Assembly: GCA_900556845.1 (NCBI GenBank)
Contig: USQO01000002.1
Coordinates: forward strand, 1-64,000
Reading direction: 5' to 3'
Length of the DNA stretch: 64,000 nucleotides
Source: an uncultured Bacteroides sp.
Lineage (GTDB): Bacteria > Bacteroidota > Bacteroidia > Bacteroidales > Bacteroidaceae
Position numbers and translations under genes: made by a program
The notes under the pieces: model-generated
Told to the model about the DNA's origin: nothing
The model's database searches: none
Seen by the model: the letters and a program-made list of their open reading frames with translations, nothing else
Shown: positions 57,213 to 64,000 of the stretch, piece by piece
How the letters are laid out: the number at the start of each line of letters is the position of its first letter
Position numbering within the stretch: position 1 is the first letter of the stretch

Positions 57213-57255
57213 AATGCGTCATAACATACTGTACTCTAGCATGTTATAACGCATT
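57213..57255 (-). promoter_or_regulatory. Conserved dyad in the regulator-OMP junction, copy D
   Basis: AATGCGTCATAACATACT (57213-57230) and AGCATGTTATAACGCATT (57238-57255) pair at 16 of 18 positions with a 7-nt loop. Both mismatches would be G-U in a - strand transcript. It is the best-preserved copy. Confidence 0.7.
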
Positions 57256-57286
57256 ATAAAATAGCATTATCTCTACAATTGCATTC

Positions 57287-59152
57287 TCAGAACTCTACCA
57301 GCCACCTGTCCAGTGTCATATCGTCCGTGAAACTTACCCGACCAGACTCAAGGAGATGTTTCTTCAGACGGAACTTCTTCTGAGAAATAGAAGCCGGAGA
57401 GACGGCAAAGATGGAAGCCAGCTGCGTATTGTTGAAGCGAAGACGGATAAGCAGACAAAGACGAAACTCCTGCTCCGTAAGCTGAGGACAGCAGGCATGC
57501 AAGCGGCTGATGAAATCGCCCCTGGCTGTCGTGCACAACTGTGTCAGCTCCTCCCACTCCAAATCACTCAGAACGCGGCTTTTCTTCCGAAGACCGGATA
57601 CCAGCTTGTGACTGTCTATCACATAGTCGGTCAGGCGGCGCTCGTTCTCTTTCAGCTTCAGACTTTCTTCCGAGAGGCGGCGCAACTGCTCCACATCCTT
57701 ACGGGCATCACGCAGACGGGAAGCATAATCGCTGATACGATGCTGCAGGTTATCAATAGTTTCCTGAAGGCGACCGTTCTCCGATTCCAGACGCACCATC
57801 TGCTCCTGATGGGTATGACGCTCCTCGGCATCGCTGTCATGACGGGATAGCTGCTCTTTCAATTCATCCAGATAGCGACGGTTCTGCTGCAGGCGGCTTT
57901 CATTCTCGTGCAACTGAAGCAGGTAGGCCTGTAGCTGCTCCGACTGCCGCCGGATGGTGGTTTCCTTGCGTACTAGACGCTTCTGATACAGATACACCAG
58001 AACGGAAATTACTACCACCAGACAGAGGGTGACAATAATCAGCACACGCTGAGCTTCCGCTTTCTCCAGCTTTAGACGCTGCTGCTCGGTAATGAGTTTC
58101 TGATGGTCGTACTTCTCCTTATAGGCGATGATTTCCTTGCCTTTGTCAAGGGCTATGATAGAATCGTTGTAATACAACAATGAATCACAGTAATTTTTCA
58201 GGTATTGACGATATTTAGAGTTATCGCATAATCTATACAAATATCTATAAACAGATTCTTTAGTATAAACATTATCAGTATTCAATGCTTTGTTTAAATA
58301 ATAGAAAGCAGAATCTAATTTACCTAAACTAAACAAATTCTTTCCGATTAATGAATTTGAACGATATTTTACAGGGAATGCTCGCAAAATACTCAAAGAT
58401 TTCTCATATTCACAGCTGTTAGTATATACCAAAGCTGTTTCTTGTTGCACACCATAATAATACTTATCATTTGCAAGTCCAAGTTCCAATGCAATCTCCA
58501 TACATTTCTGATAAGTTTCTATCGCTGTAGGCAGTTTATCCAAAAGACAATAGCATCTGGCCAGATATTGTAAAGACACCATCTGATACCTCTTATTAGA
58601 ATCCTTCACAGCATAATCATATGCCTTCATACAAGCTTCAAAGGCATAATCTTCTAAATTACGATATAAATAAAGCTTTCCTAGAGAAGACATTATCAGA
58701 TATCCGGTCTTATAATCGTCTGTTTTCTCCACCTCTGTTTTACCTTCCAAGTAATACTGCATGGCTTCTTCTATATTCCCTAAGTCATAGTTTATATCTC
58801 CCATATAAAGTGCAGACATCGCCTTTCTACGGGCATTATCTGTAGGTTTGTAATAATCGTATGCTATCCTAACAAGGGAATCGGAAGAGATTTTCATGAT
58901 TTGTTTTACTTGCGCCTGTGAAGTCAACAGACACCACAATGCATGGTTCTCCTTATCCCGGCGTGCTGAAGGCATCGGCATAGCCTCCAGTATATGCAGC
59001 GCACTGTCCGGGTGGTCAAACATCACGGACTCTGCCCGCACCAGTTCTGCAAGCGGATGCTCGCCTGCACGCTTGCCACTACAGCCCGCCAGCAAAGCAA
59101 AAAAAGAACACAAAAAACAGAAGTATAGTACGTATCGGATAAAATGAGTCAT
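57287..59152 (-). CDS. TPR-containing membrane-tethered transcriptional regulator (module D)
   Basis: A 621-residue protein with a lipoprotein-type signal (LLAGC, Cys24), TPRs at about 30-340, a membrane helix at 369-390, a coiled coil at about 395-520 and a C-terminal HTH at about 555-605 (LTEQEFRLCLLIRLRFNNTQ, then FAVSPASISQKKFR). The N-terminal 200 and C-terminal 285 residues match the regulator at 47773; residues 203-335 are divergent, so the sensor centre has been exchanged or has evolved fast. It follows the intact AAA/nuclease gene by 18 nt and precedes the OMP stub. It probably controls the promoter at 57152. Confidence 0.9.
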   Translation of the reverse strand: MTHFIRYVLYFCFLCSFFALLAGCSGKRAGEHPLAELVRAESVMFDHPDSALHILEAMPMPSARRDKENHALWCLLTSQAQVKQIMKISSDSLVRIAYDYYKPTDNARRKAMSALYMGDINYDLGNIEEAMQYYLEGKTEVEKTDDYKTGYLIMSSLGKLYLYRNLEDYAFEACMKAYDYAVKDSNKRYQMVSLQYLARCYCLLDKLPTAIETYQKCMEIALELGLANDKYYYGVQQETALVYTNSCEYEKSLSILRAFPVKYRSNSLIGKNLFSLGKLDSAFYYLNKALNTDNVYTKESVYRYLYRLCDNSKYRQYLKNYCDSLLYYNDSIIALDKGKEIIAYKEKYDHQKLITEQQRLKLEKAEAQRVLIIVTLCLVVVISVLVYLYQKRLVRKETTIRRQSEQLQAYLLQLHENESRLQQNRRYLDELKEQLSRHDSDAEERHTHQEQMVRLESENGRLQETIDNLQHRISDYASRLRDARKDVEQLRRLSEESLKLKENERRLTDYVIDSHKLVSGLRKKSRVLSDLEWEELTQLCTTARGDFISRLHACCPQLTEQEFRLCLLIRLRFNNTQLASIFAVSPASISQKKFRLKKHLLESGRVSFTDDMTLDRWLVEF

Positions 59153-59170
59153 AATGCTATATTACAGATT

Positions 59171-60736
59171 TTATACACAAATCCAGTCGCCAATCGTACC
59201 CGTTTCGGACGAAAAGCTGGCTCCAACCTTATAAACTTTGCGGCTGTCAGCAGCATATTCACATGCATATCCTTTTTCCTCTATCTGCCGAAGTGCCTCT
59301 TCAGCCGTACCGTCAAGCTTGAATTCAAAGATATACACATACTGCGGAGTCTCTACGATACAGTCCACACGACCCTGGCTCTGCATCTTTTCCACATAAA
59401 CCGTATAGACACTTATCAGACGCATTATCAGATAGAACGTGTACTGGAAATAGCGTTCACGCTCCGTCTCATCCGACTTACGGCGCATGGTATAGGGGAT
59501 ACTCGCAAGAAAAGATGTAAAAAGCGTACGAACCACATCAGGTCTGCCCGCTTCAAGCGATTCCACTACCTCATCTATCCAACCCTCTACACGTTGCCTC
59601 GGCTTCAGGTACGAAGTAGCCAGCATGGTCAGGAAACCGTTCTTTACCTCATTGTTCGGGAAATCCAGCAGGAACCTGTTCGTGCGCATGTTATACCCCT
59701 TTATTGTCAGATAACCACTTTGGAATATCATCGGCAAAGGCTGCTCCAAGTCTGCCTTGTAGTCTACAAACTCCTCTGCACGGTAATACTTCCCTGTCAG
59801 CTCGTTTACATTTTCATCAAAATGACTGAGCAGGCGGATTAGATAACTAGGGGTGCCCGAGCGGAACCAATAATCGTTTATCCGAAGACTGTCCAGCGCA
59901 TTGAGCAGGCTGAAAGGATTGTATACATCTGTCAGACGCTCACTGAAATGATACCCGTCGTACTGAAGTTTCAGGCGTTCCTTCATTTCCTCCGCACTAC
60001 AGGCATAGTCCTGTGCCATGGCTGCTATCGGTGCCGGAAAGTAATGCTCTATCTCTTCCTGTGTAATCCCGCAAAGAGTCTCGTAGCGACGGTCCATACT
60101 GATATCCTTCGGCTGGTTGAAACCGCTGAATACACTCACCTGAGAAAACTTGGTTACTCCCGTCAGCAGGACAAACTGCAGGTGTGCATCGGCTCCCTTG
60201 AAAACCGAATAGAATGCTTTCAAGACATTGCGGTGACGGTCTTCTAGGCCTGCATCCACATCCAGCACATCCAATATCGGCTTGTCGTATTCATCAATCA
60301 ACACGACTGCACGGCGACCTGTCTGCTCGCGGGCAGCACGAAGTACTTTAATAAAGCGTGTACCTACATCCAACCTGCCGTTGTCCAGACTAAGTCCATA
60401 ATCAGACTCCCAATCAGTAACATAATCGTTCAGGCGTTCTTCCAGCACACCTTCACGCGTAAAATCAGAGCCGTTAAAGTCCACATGAAATACAGGATAC
60501 ACATGCCATTCTTTCTCCAGACGGTCTATCTTCAGACCCTTGAAAAGCTCCTTGCGCCCCAGATAGTAATTCTCCAATGTAGACACAAGCAGACTCTTGC
60601 CGAAACGGCGGGGACGACTCAGAAAATAGATTTTTCCTTCGTGGGTAAGCTGATATATCAAGTCGGTCTTGTCAACATAAACATAGCCGTCTTCAATAAG
60701 CTGGTCGAAGCTCTGGATTCCGATTGGGTATTTCAT
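59171..60736 (-). CDS. AAA-ATPase/PD-(D/E)XK nuclease-domain protein
   Basis: A 521-residue protein of the AAA-ATPase_like (PF09820) plus PDDEXK_9 (PF08011) type. Walker A is in FLSRPRRFGKSLLVSTLENY and Walker B in VVLIDEYDKPILDVLDVDAG. The nuclease-like C-terminus has GRVDCIVETPQYVYIFEFKL, giving the D and ExK residues. I start at 60736 (MKYPIGIQSF), matching the homologue at 49789; the frame open to 60793 precedes the promoter at 60775-60805. These genes are numerous in Bacteroidetes genomes and their role is unknown. It appears intact and is followed directly by the module D regulator. Confidence 0.9.
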   Translation of the reverse strand: MKYPIGIQSFDQLIEDGYVYVDKTDLIYQLTHEGKIYFLSRPRRFGKSLLVSTLENYYLGRKELFKGLKIDRLEKEWHVYPVFHVDFNGSDFTREGVLEERLNDYVTDWESDYGLSLDNGRLDVGTRFIKVLRAAREQTGRRAVVLIDEYDKPILDVLDVDAGLEDRHRNVLKAFYSVFKGADAHLQFVLLTGVTKFSQVSVFSGFNQPKDISMDRRYETLCGITQEEIEHYFPAPIAAMAQDYACSAEEMKERLKLQYDGYHFSERLTDVYNPFSLLNALDSLRINDYWFRSGTPSYLIRLLSHFDENVNELTGKYYRAEEFVDYKADLEQPLPMIFQSGYLTIKGYNMRTNRFLLDFPNNEVKNGFLTMLATSYLKPRQRVEGWIDEVVESLEAGRPDVVRTLFTSFLASIPYTMRRKSDETERERYFQYTFYLIMRLISVYTVYVEKMQSQGRVDCIVETPQYVYIFEFKLDGTAEEALRQIEEKGYACEYAADSRKVYKVGASFSSETGTIGDWICV

Positions 60737-60774
60737 AGGAGAACGATTTATTAATAATGAATACTTCTGCTTTT

Positions 60775-60805
60775 CAAAGATAGTGCAAACCAAGCGAAGT
60801 ACAAA
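60775..60805 (-). promoter_or_regulatory. Bacteroidetes promoter of the AAA/nuclease gene, duplicated copy 1
   Basis: On the - strand TTTG (60802-60805), 19 nt, then TATCTTTG (60775-60782). The surrounding 45 nt recur at 61264-61294. Confidence 0.8.
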
Positions 60806-60847
60806 GCGAAAACAAAGTTTTCAGAATCTGTACTTCCGGGGTAAAGC

Positions 60848-61240
60848 CTAGCTGAATTCTACCAGCCACCTGTCCAGCGTCATATCTTCCGTGAAACTTA
60901 CCCGACCGGACTCGAGGAGGTGTTTCTTCAGGCGGAACTTCTTCTGAGAAATAGAAGCCGGAGAGACGGCAAAGATGGAAGCCAACTGCGTATTGTTGAA
61001 GCGAAGGCGGATAAGCAGACACCACAGCGCATGGTTCTCCTTATCCCTGCGTGCTGAAGGCATCGGCATTGTCTCCAGGATATGGAGCGCACTGTCCGGG
61101 CGGTCAAACATCACAGATTCCGCCCGCACCAGTTCCGCAAGCGGATGCTCGCCTGCACGCTTGCCGCTACAGCCCGCTAGTAAAGTCAAAAAAGAACACA
61201 AAAAACAGAAATATAGTACTTGCCGTGTAAAATAAGTCAT
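60848..61240 (-). pseudogene. Internally deleted TPR-HTH regulator (module E)
   Basis: A 130-residue in-frame remnant. Residues 1-74 equal the signal peptide and start of the module D regulator (LLAGCSGKRAGEHPLAELVR through KENHALWC). The rest equals its C-terminal HTH (LLIRLRFNNTQLASIFAVSP to MTLDRWLVEF). About 490 residues, including the TPRs, membrane helix and coiled coil, are missing. The joint lies at a TGTCTG shared by both parent sites. The HTH would be exported if made, so the product is probably inactive, although the frame is open. Confidence 0.85.
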
Positions 61241-61263
61241 AATTTTGGGAGGTTATATCAACA

Positions 61264-61294
61264 CAAAGATAGTGCAAACCGAAAGAAGTACAAA
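61264..61294 (-). promoter_or_regulatory. Bacteroidetes promoter, duplicated copy 2
   Basis: On the - strand TTTG (61291-61294), 19 nt, then TATCTTTG (61264-61271), followed by the start of the deleted regulator at 61240. It is nearly identical to copy 1 at 60775. Confidence 0.78.
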
Positions 61295-61317
61295 GTGAAA
61301 AAAATGTTTTCAAAATA

Positions 61318-61794
61318 CTATAACTCATACAACCACGAATCCAGTGTTTCCCCCTCCCCGAAAAGACAGGAATCTACAGCCAGTATACGTTTCTTCATCC
61401 GCGATTTCTGTTGATAGACCGATGTCGGAGAAATAGCCGAAAGCACAGCAATCTGCGGCACGGTAAAACGCAGTTTGATAAGGACACAATACTGCAAGTC
61501 TACTTCTGTAAGATTGGGGAAACGGTTTTTCAGTCGGGCAGTAAAACCGTTATAGACATCATCTACCAAAGCAGCCAGACATGTGCGGTCCGAGTCGTCA
61601 ATGAAATGCGGATTCTTCCGGAGCTCGTTGACCAGCAGATGCTCTGCCACCAGCCTTTCGGCCAATTTATGCTCACGTTCGCGCAACTATTTCATTTCAT
61701 TTTCAAGAGTCTGAATACACTGTATGTTGAGTCTGCCCGAACCTTCGGACCGAATCTCCTGCTGTTGTTTAGATGTCTTTTTCGGGTTATTCAT
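61318..61794 (-). pseudogene. C-terminal remnant of a TPR-HTH regulator with amber stop (module F)
   Basis: A frame from the ATG at 61794 reads 35 codons to a TAG at 61687-61689. It then continues in the same frame (LREREHKLAERLVAEHLLVN, LTEVDLQYCVLIKLRFTVPQ, ISPTSVYQQKSRMKKRIL) to 61318. This is the coiled-coil end plus HTH of a regulator close to the one at 61964; the TPR and membrane parts are absent. The amber replaces a codon in ENEMK-x-LRERE. Confidence 0.82.
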
Positions 61795-61963
61795 CTTTAA
61801 TTTAGAAAACTATTTTGTCATCGGTTGTTTAATCTACGGCAAAGATAGAAGATTCTTGATTACATCCGAATAAATCCATATCTACAGCCAGTTTACCGCA
61901 AATCGTTAATTATCAGATATTTATACAAACAAAAGTTCTTCACCATATATACAGACACGTTCT

Positions 61964-63835
61964 TTAGAACCTGTGGAGCCATAAATCGAGCGTTTCCTTC
62001 TCGGCAAAAATATCCGATTGATGTTGCAGAATACGCTTCTTCATCCGCGATTTCTGCTGCGATACGGAAGTAGAAGATACGGCAGTGAAAACAGCAATCT
62101 GCGATATGCTGAAGCCGAGTTTGATAAGTATGCAAAGCTGGATATCCAGTTCCGTCAAGTTTGGGAAGGCAGCCGTAAGCCGGTCTGTAAACTTCGGATA
62201 AACCTCGTCTACCAGTACCGAGAGCCGGACAAAATCTTCCGGCTGCAGAAAGCGTGGAGTGCTACGCAGTGACGCTACCAGCGGATGAGCGGCAATCAAT
62301 CGGCAGGCCAGCTCCTCTTCCCGGTCTTTCAACCGCAGCATTTCGGTCGTAAGTTCCTGAACAGGCTGTGTCTTCAGCGGACTACTTTTCAATTTGTGCC
62401 AATGCGTTTCTATTTGCTGCTGCAGGTCACGATTGGCAAGCGTAAGCTTTCGGTTCTGCTCTTCCAGTTGCCCGATGAGCAAACGCTGTTCCTCCTGTTC
62501 GTCCGCCTTATGCAAAGAAAGCTGCATCTGCAATTCCAGAATATGCTCGTTGTTTTGCGCAATCAGCACCTCATTGTCCTTCAACTGTTTGTTGTATTGC
62601 TGCAGTTCTTCGGAAAGGCGCCGTATGGTACGTTCTTTCTTCTTCAGATTCTGCTGGTAAATGATGATAAGCAGCAAAATCACTCCCAGCAACAAGGATA
62701 CAACGACCGCAATGCGAAGCTCCATTTTCTGACGACTGATGATGAGCTTGTAATTGCGCTGTTCCAACTGTGCCCGGGTTTCCTGTTGCCGGAGTGCCGT
62801 GTTATGCTTAGCCAGCAAGTCTTCCTGTATCGAATCACAATAGCGGACAAACTTCAGTTTCTCAATCGGTTTCCCCATTCGTTCGTTCAGCACGGTGCGC
62901 ATCTGGTTTACAGAACCTCTGCTGCCCAGCAGAATCCGACCCTTACTGTGCATCTGCATGGAATCTATCAGCCGTTCGGTCCAACGGATATAGTAGGAAG
63001 CCGAGTCGTTCATCTTCAAGTCCAGATAAATCAGTCCAAAATTGACAGGAATCATAAACCGGGAGATAGAAGAAGGATACAGCCGGATAAGCCGGTGATA
63101 CAACGCAAGGGATGCCTTGTACTGATGATCGAGCATCAGTGCCACTCCATAGTTATTCAAGATGTGGTATGCAAATGCCGTATCACCCGCCTCCATCGCC
63201 AGCTGGAAGCCCTTTTCGTGACAGGCCATATTCGAGGTATCGCCTCCCAGCTGCGACACAAGGGCAAGCGAATAGACCATCTGGTAATGTTCCTTGACCG
63301 GCAACTTGTGGGCTATACGGAGCATATCTTCAATCATCGCCTTGCATTCCATAAAACGGCTTTGCTTGTACAGCACTTCCAGTTTTTTGCGTTGCAGCAC
63401 CAGCATGTTGGCGGTGTCTTTGCGTGCAATGGCCAGACTGATTCCCCGGTCGAAGACAGCAATAGCCTCATCGTTTGCTTCCTTCCACCTCAGATACATG
63501 CCCTCCAGCAGATAAGTCTCCAGCTGAGCGGCTGTATCTCCCCGCTGCCGGTAATAGGCGACAGCCTGATACAGTTGCGAGTCTTCCAGCAACGACATTT
63601 CCTGCTTGTAGTGTGCCATAGCCCGGTTCCAGATAAGTTTCATGCGCTCCGCTTCGGTGAGCGCTGTTTCGTCGGTAAGACTGTGCAGAAGCTGCAAAGC
63701 TGAATCAGGCTTCCCTTGCAACAGCAGGGAATCTGTTTGCCGCAGCAAGGAGGCTGCATGAGGCTGTTTCATGCAGGCACCCAGCAGCAACAACATTGCT
63801 AGCAGGCATCCGATTGGATTCAGTTTGTGCTTCAT
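61964..63835 (-). CDS. TPR-containing membrane-tethered transcriptional regulator (module G)
   Basis: A 623-residue protein with a lipoprotein-type signal (LLLLGACMKQ), TPRs (residues 25-350, for example FAYHILNNYGVALMLDHQYK), a membrane helix at about 378-398 (IAVVVSLLLGVILLLIIIYQ), a coiled coil (ELQQYNKQLKDNEVLIAQNN) and a C-terminal HTH (LTELDIQLCILIKLGFSISQ, FTAVSSTSVSQQKSRMKKRI). The ATG at 63835 begins the signal peptide; a further ATG lies at 63847. Here the OMP gene lies upstream (18 nt), the reverse of modules B-D, so the order within modules is not fixed. Confidence 0.88.
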   Translation of the reverse strand: MKHKLNPIGCLLAMLLLLGACMKQPHAASLLRQTDSLLLQGKPDSALQLLHSLTDETALTEAERMKLIWNRAMAHYKQEMSLLEDSQLYQAVAYYRQRGDTAAQLETYLLEGMYLRWKEANDEAIAVFDRGISLAIARKDTANMLVLQRKKLEVLYKQSRFMECKAMIEDMLRIAHKLPVKEHYQMVYSLALVSQLGGDTSNMACHEKGFQLAMEAGDTAFAYHILNNYGVALMLDHQYKASLALYHRLIRLYPSSISRFMIPVNFGLIYLDLKMNDSASYYIRWTERLIDSMQMHSKGRILLGSRGSVNQMRTVLNERMGKPIEKLKFVRYCDSIQEDLLAKHNTALRQQETRAQLEQRNYKLIISRQKMELRIAVVVSLLLGVILLLIIIYQQNLKKKERTIRRLSEELQQYNKQLKDNEVLIAQNNEHILELQMQLSLHKADEQEEQRLLIGQLEEQNRKLTLANRDLQQQIETHWHKLKSSPLKTQPVQELTTEMLRLKDREEELACRLIAAHPLVASLRSTPRFLQPEDFVRLSVLVDEVYPKFTDRLTAAFPNLTELDIQLCILIKLGFSISQIAVFTAVSSTSVSQQKSRMKKRILQHQSDIFAEKETLDLWLHRF

Positions 63836-63853
63836 ACGCTTGTCCAATTATAC

Positions 63854-64000
63854 TTACATACGGTTTTTCTGGCTGTCGCCGGCTCCGGTTCCTTTGTATT
63901 TACTCTTCACTGCATTGAATTTATACCGCACCGTCAGCGATACTCTTCTGAATTCGGTAATATAGTCCGTAGTGGTCTTTATACCGCTATATATGGTACA
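63854..64000 (-). CDS. OMP_b-brl_3 outer-membrane receptor, C-terminal end only (cut by window edge)
   Basis: The frame runs in from the window edge and ends EFRRVSLTVRYKFN, then AVKSKYKGTGAGDSQKNRM. That is the last barrel strand and the conserved polar tail of the OMPs at 51750 and 43079. It ends 18 nt before the module G regulator, indicating one operon. Confidence 0.87.
   Translation of the reverse strand, partial: CTIYSGIKTTTDYITEFRRVSLTVRYKFNAVKSKYKGTGAGDSQKNRM

Noticed and set aside
62285..63703. Open frame of 472 codons antisense to the module G regulator
   Set aside because: The - strand frame has a signal peptide, TPRs, membrane helix and HTH shared with paralogues; the + strand frame is a shadow.
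41332..64000. Transposon or integrative element as the cause of the repeated region
   Set aside because: No transposase, integrase, terminal inverted repeats or target duplications were seen; homologous recombination between gene copies explains the structure.
41332..64000. Invertible-promoter phase variation like that of Bacteroides capsule loci
   Set aside because: The promoter cassettes are not bounded by matching long inverted repeats and no invertase gene is present in the window.

Overview
The window is chromosomal DNA of a Bacteroidales bacterium, most likely Bacteroides or Phocaeicola. The evidence is moderate AT richness, Bacteroidetes promoters (TTTG, about 19-20 nt, TAnnTTTG), TPR-HisKA_3 kinases, OMP_b-brl_3 outer-membrane proteins, TPR/HTH membrane regulators, a roughly 1100-residue SecA, and the order coaX - OMP - TPR - lptC - CorC-like - PpiD-like. 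The first 20 bases match the Tn5/Nextera mosaic end, so they are adapter carried into a contig end. I saw no tRNA, rRNA, CRISPR array or transposase.

Layout. 23-1099: tail of an ECF sigma factor operon with an anti-sigma-like membrane protein and a Spy/CpxP-like periplasmic protein. 1290-5072: a NarL-type response regulator and a TPR histidine kinase bracketed by two small paralogous HTH genes. 5200-22000: mostly housekeeping genes (mazG, valS, a glyoxalase-fold protein, a DUF134-NifX fusion, a GH3 beta-glucosidase, a metallo-beta-lactamase-fold hydrolase, a lipoprotein, secA, an alkaline-phosphatase-like protein, a DUF4105 protein). 22121-29690: an envelope-biogenesis operon (coaX, OMP, TPR, lptC, CorC-like, PpiD-like). 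29784-41174: an ATP-grasp protein, an AAA ATPase, nifJ, a lipoprotein, a YfcE-like phosphoesterase, an ECF sigma/membrane-protein pair, a membrane-anchored MutS homologue and a DUF2461 protein.

41332-64000 is an accessory region made of repeated modules. Each module pairs a membrane-tethered regulator (lipoprotein-type signal, periplasmic TPRs, one membrane helix, cytoplasmic coiled coil, C-terminal HTH) with an OMP_b-brl_3 outer-membrane protein. Four full regulators (41332, 47773, 57287, 61964), one internally deleted regulator (60848), one amber-interrupted remnant (61318) and one 3' stub (54298) are visible. There are two full OMPs (43079, 51750), one frameshifted OMP (45504-47579), one 5' stub (56995-57117) and one OMP cut by the window edge (63854). 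Two AAA/PD-(D/E)XK genes sit among them, one intact (59171) and one broken (49789).

Three regulator-to-OMP junctions share a conserved non-coding cassette with fixed spacing: a dyad, 12 nt, a GATGTAGAG-type box, 23-24 nt, and a TAATTTTG promoter element. At one junction the OMP body has been replaced by two enzyme genes (erythromycin-esterase-like and transglutaminase-like). The first of these is read in frame with the residual OMP signal peptide. I read the region as a recombining array of outer-membrane-receptor/tethered-transcription-factor modules. That is an inference from architecture and repeats; no function has been shown here.
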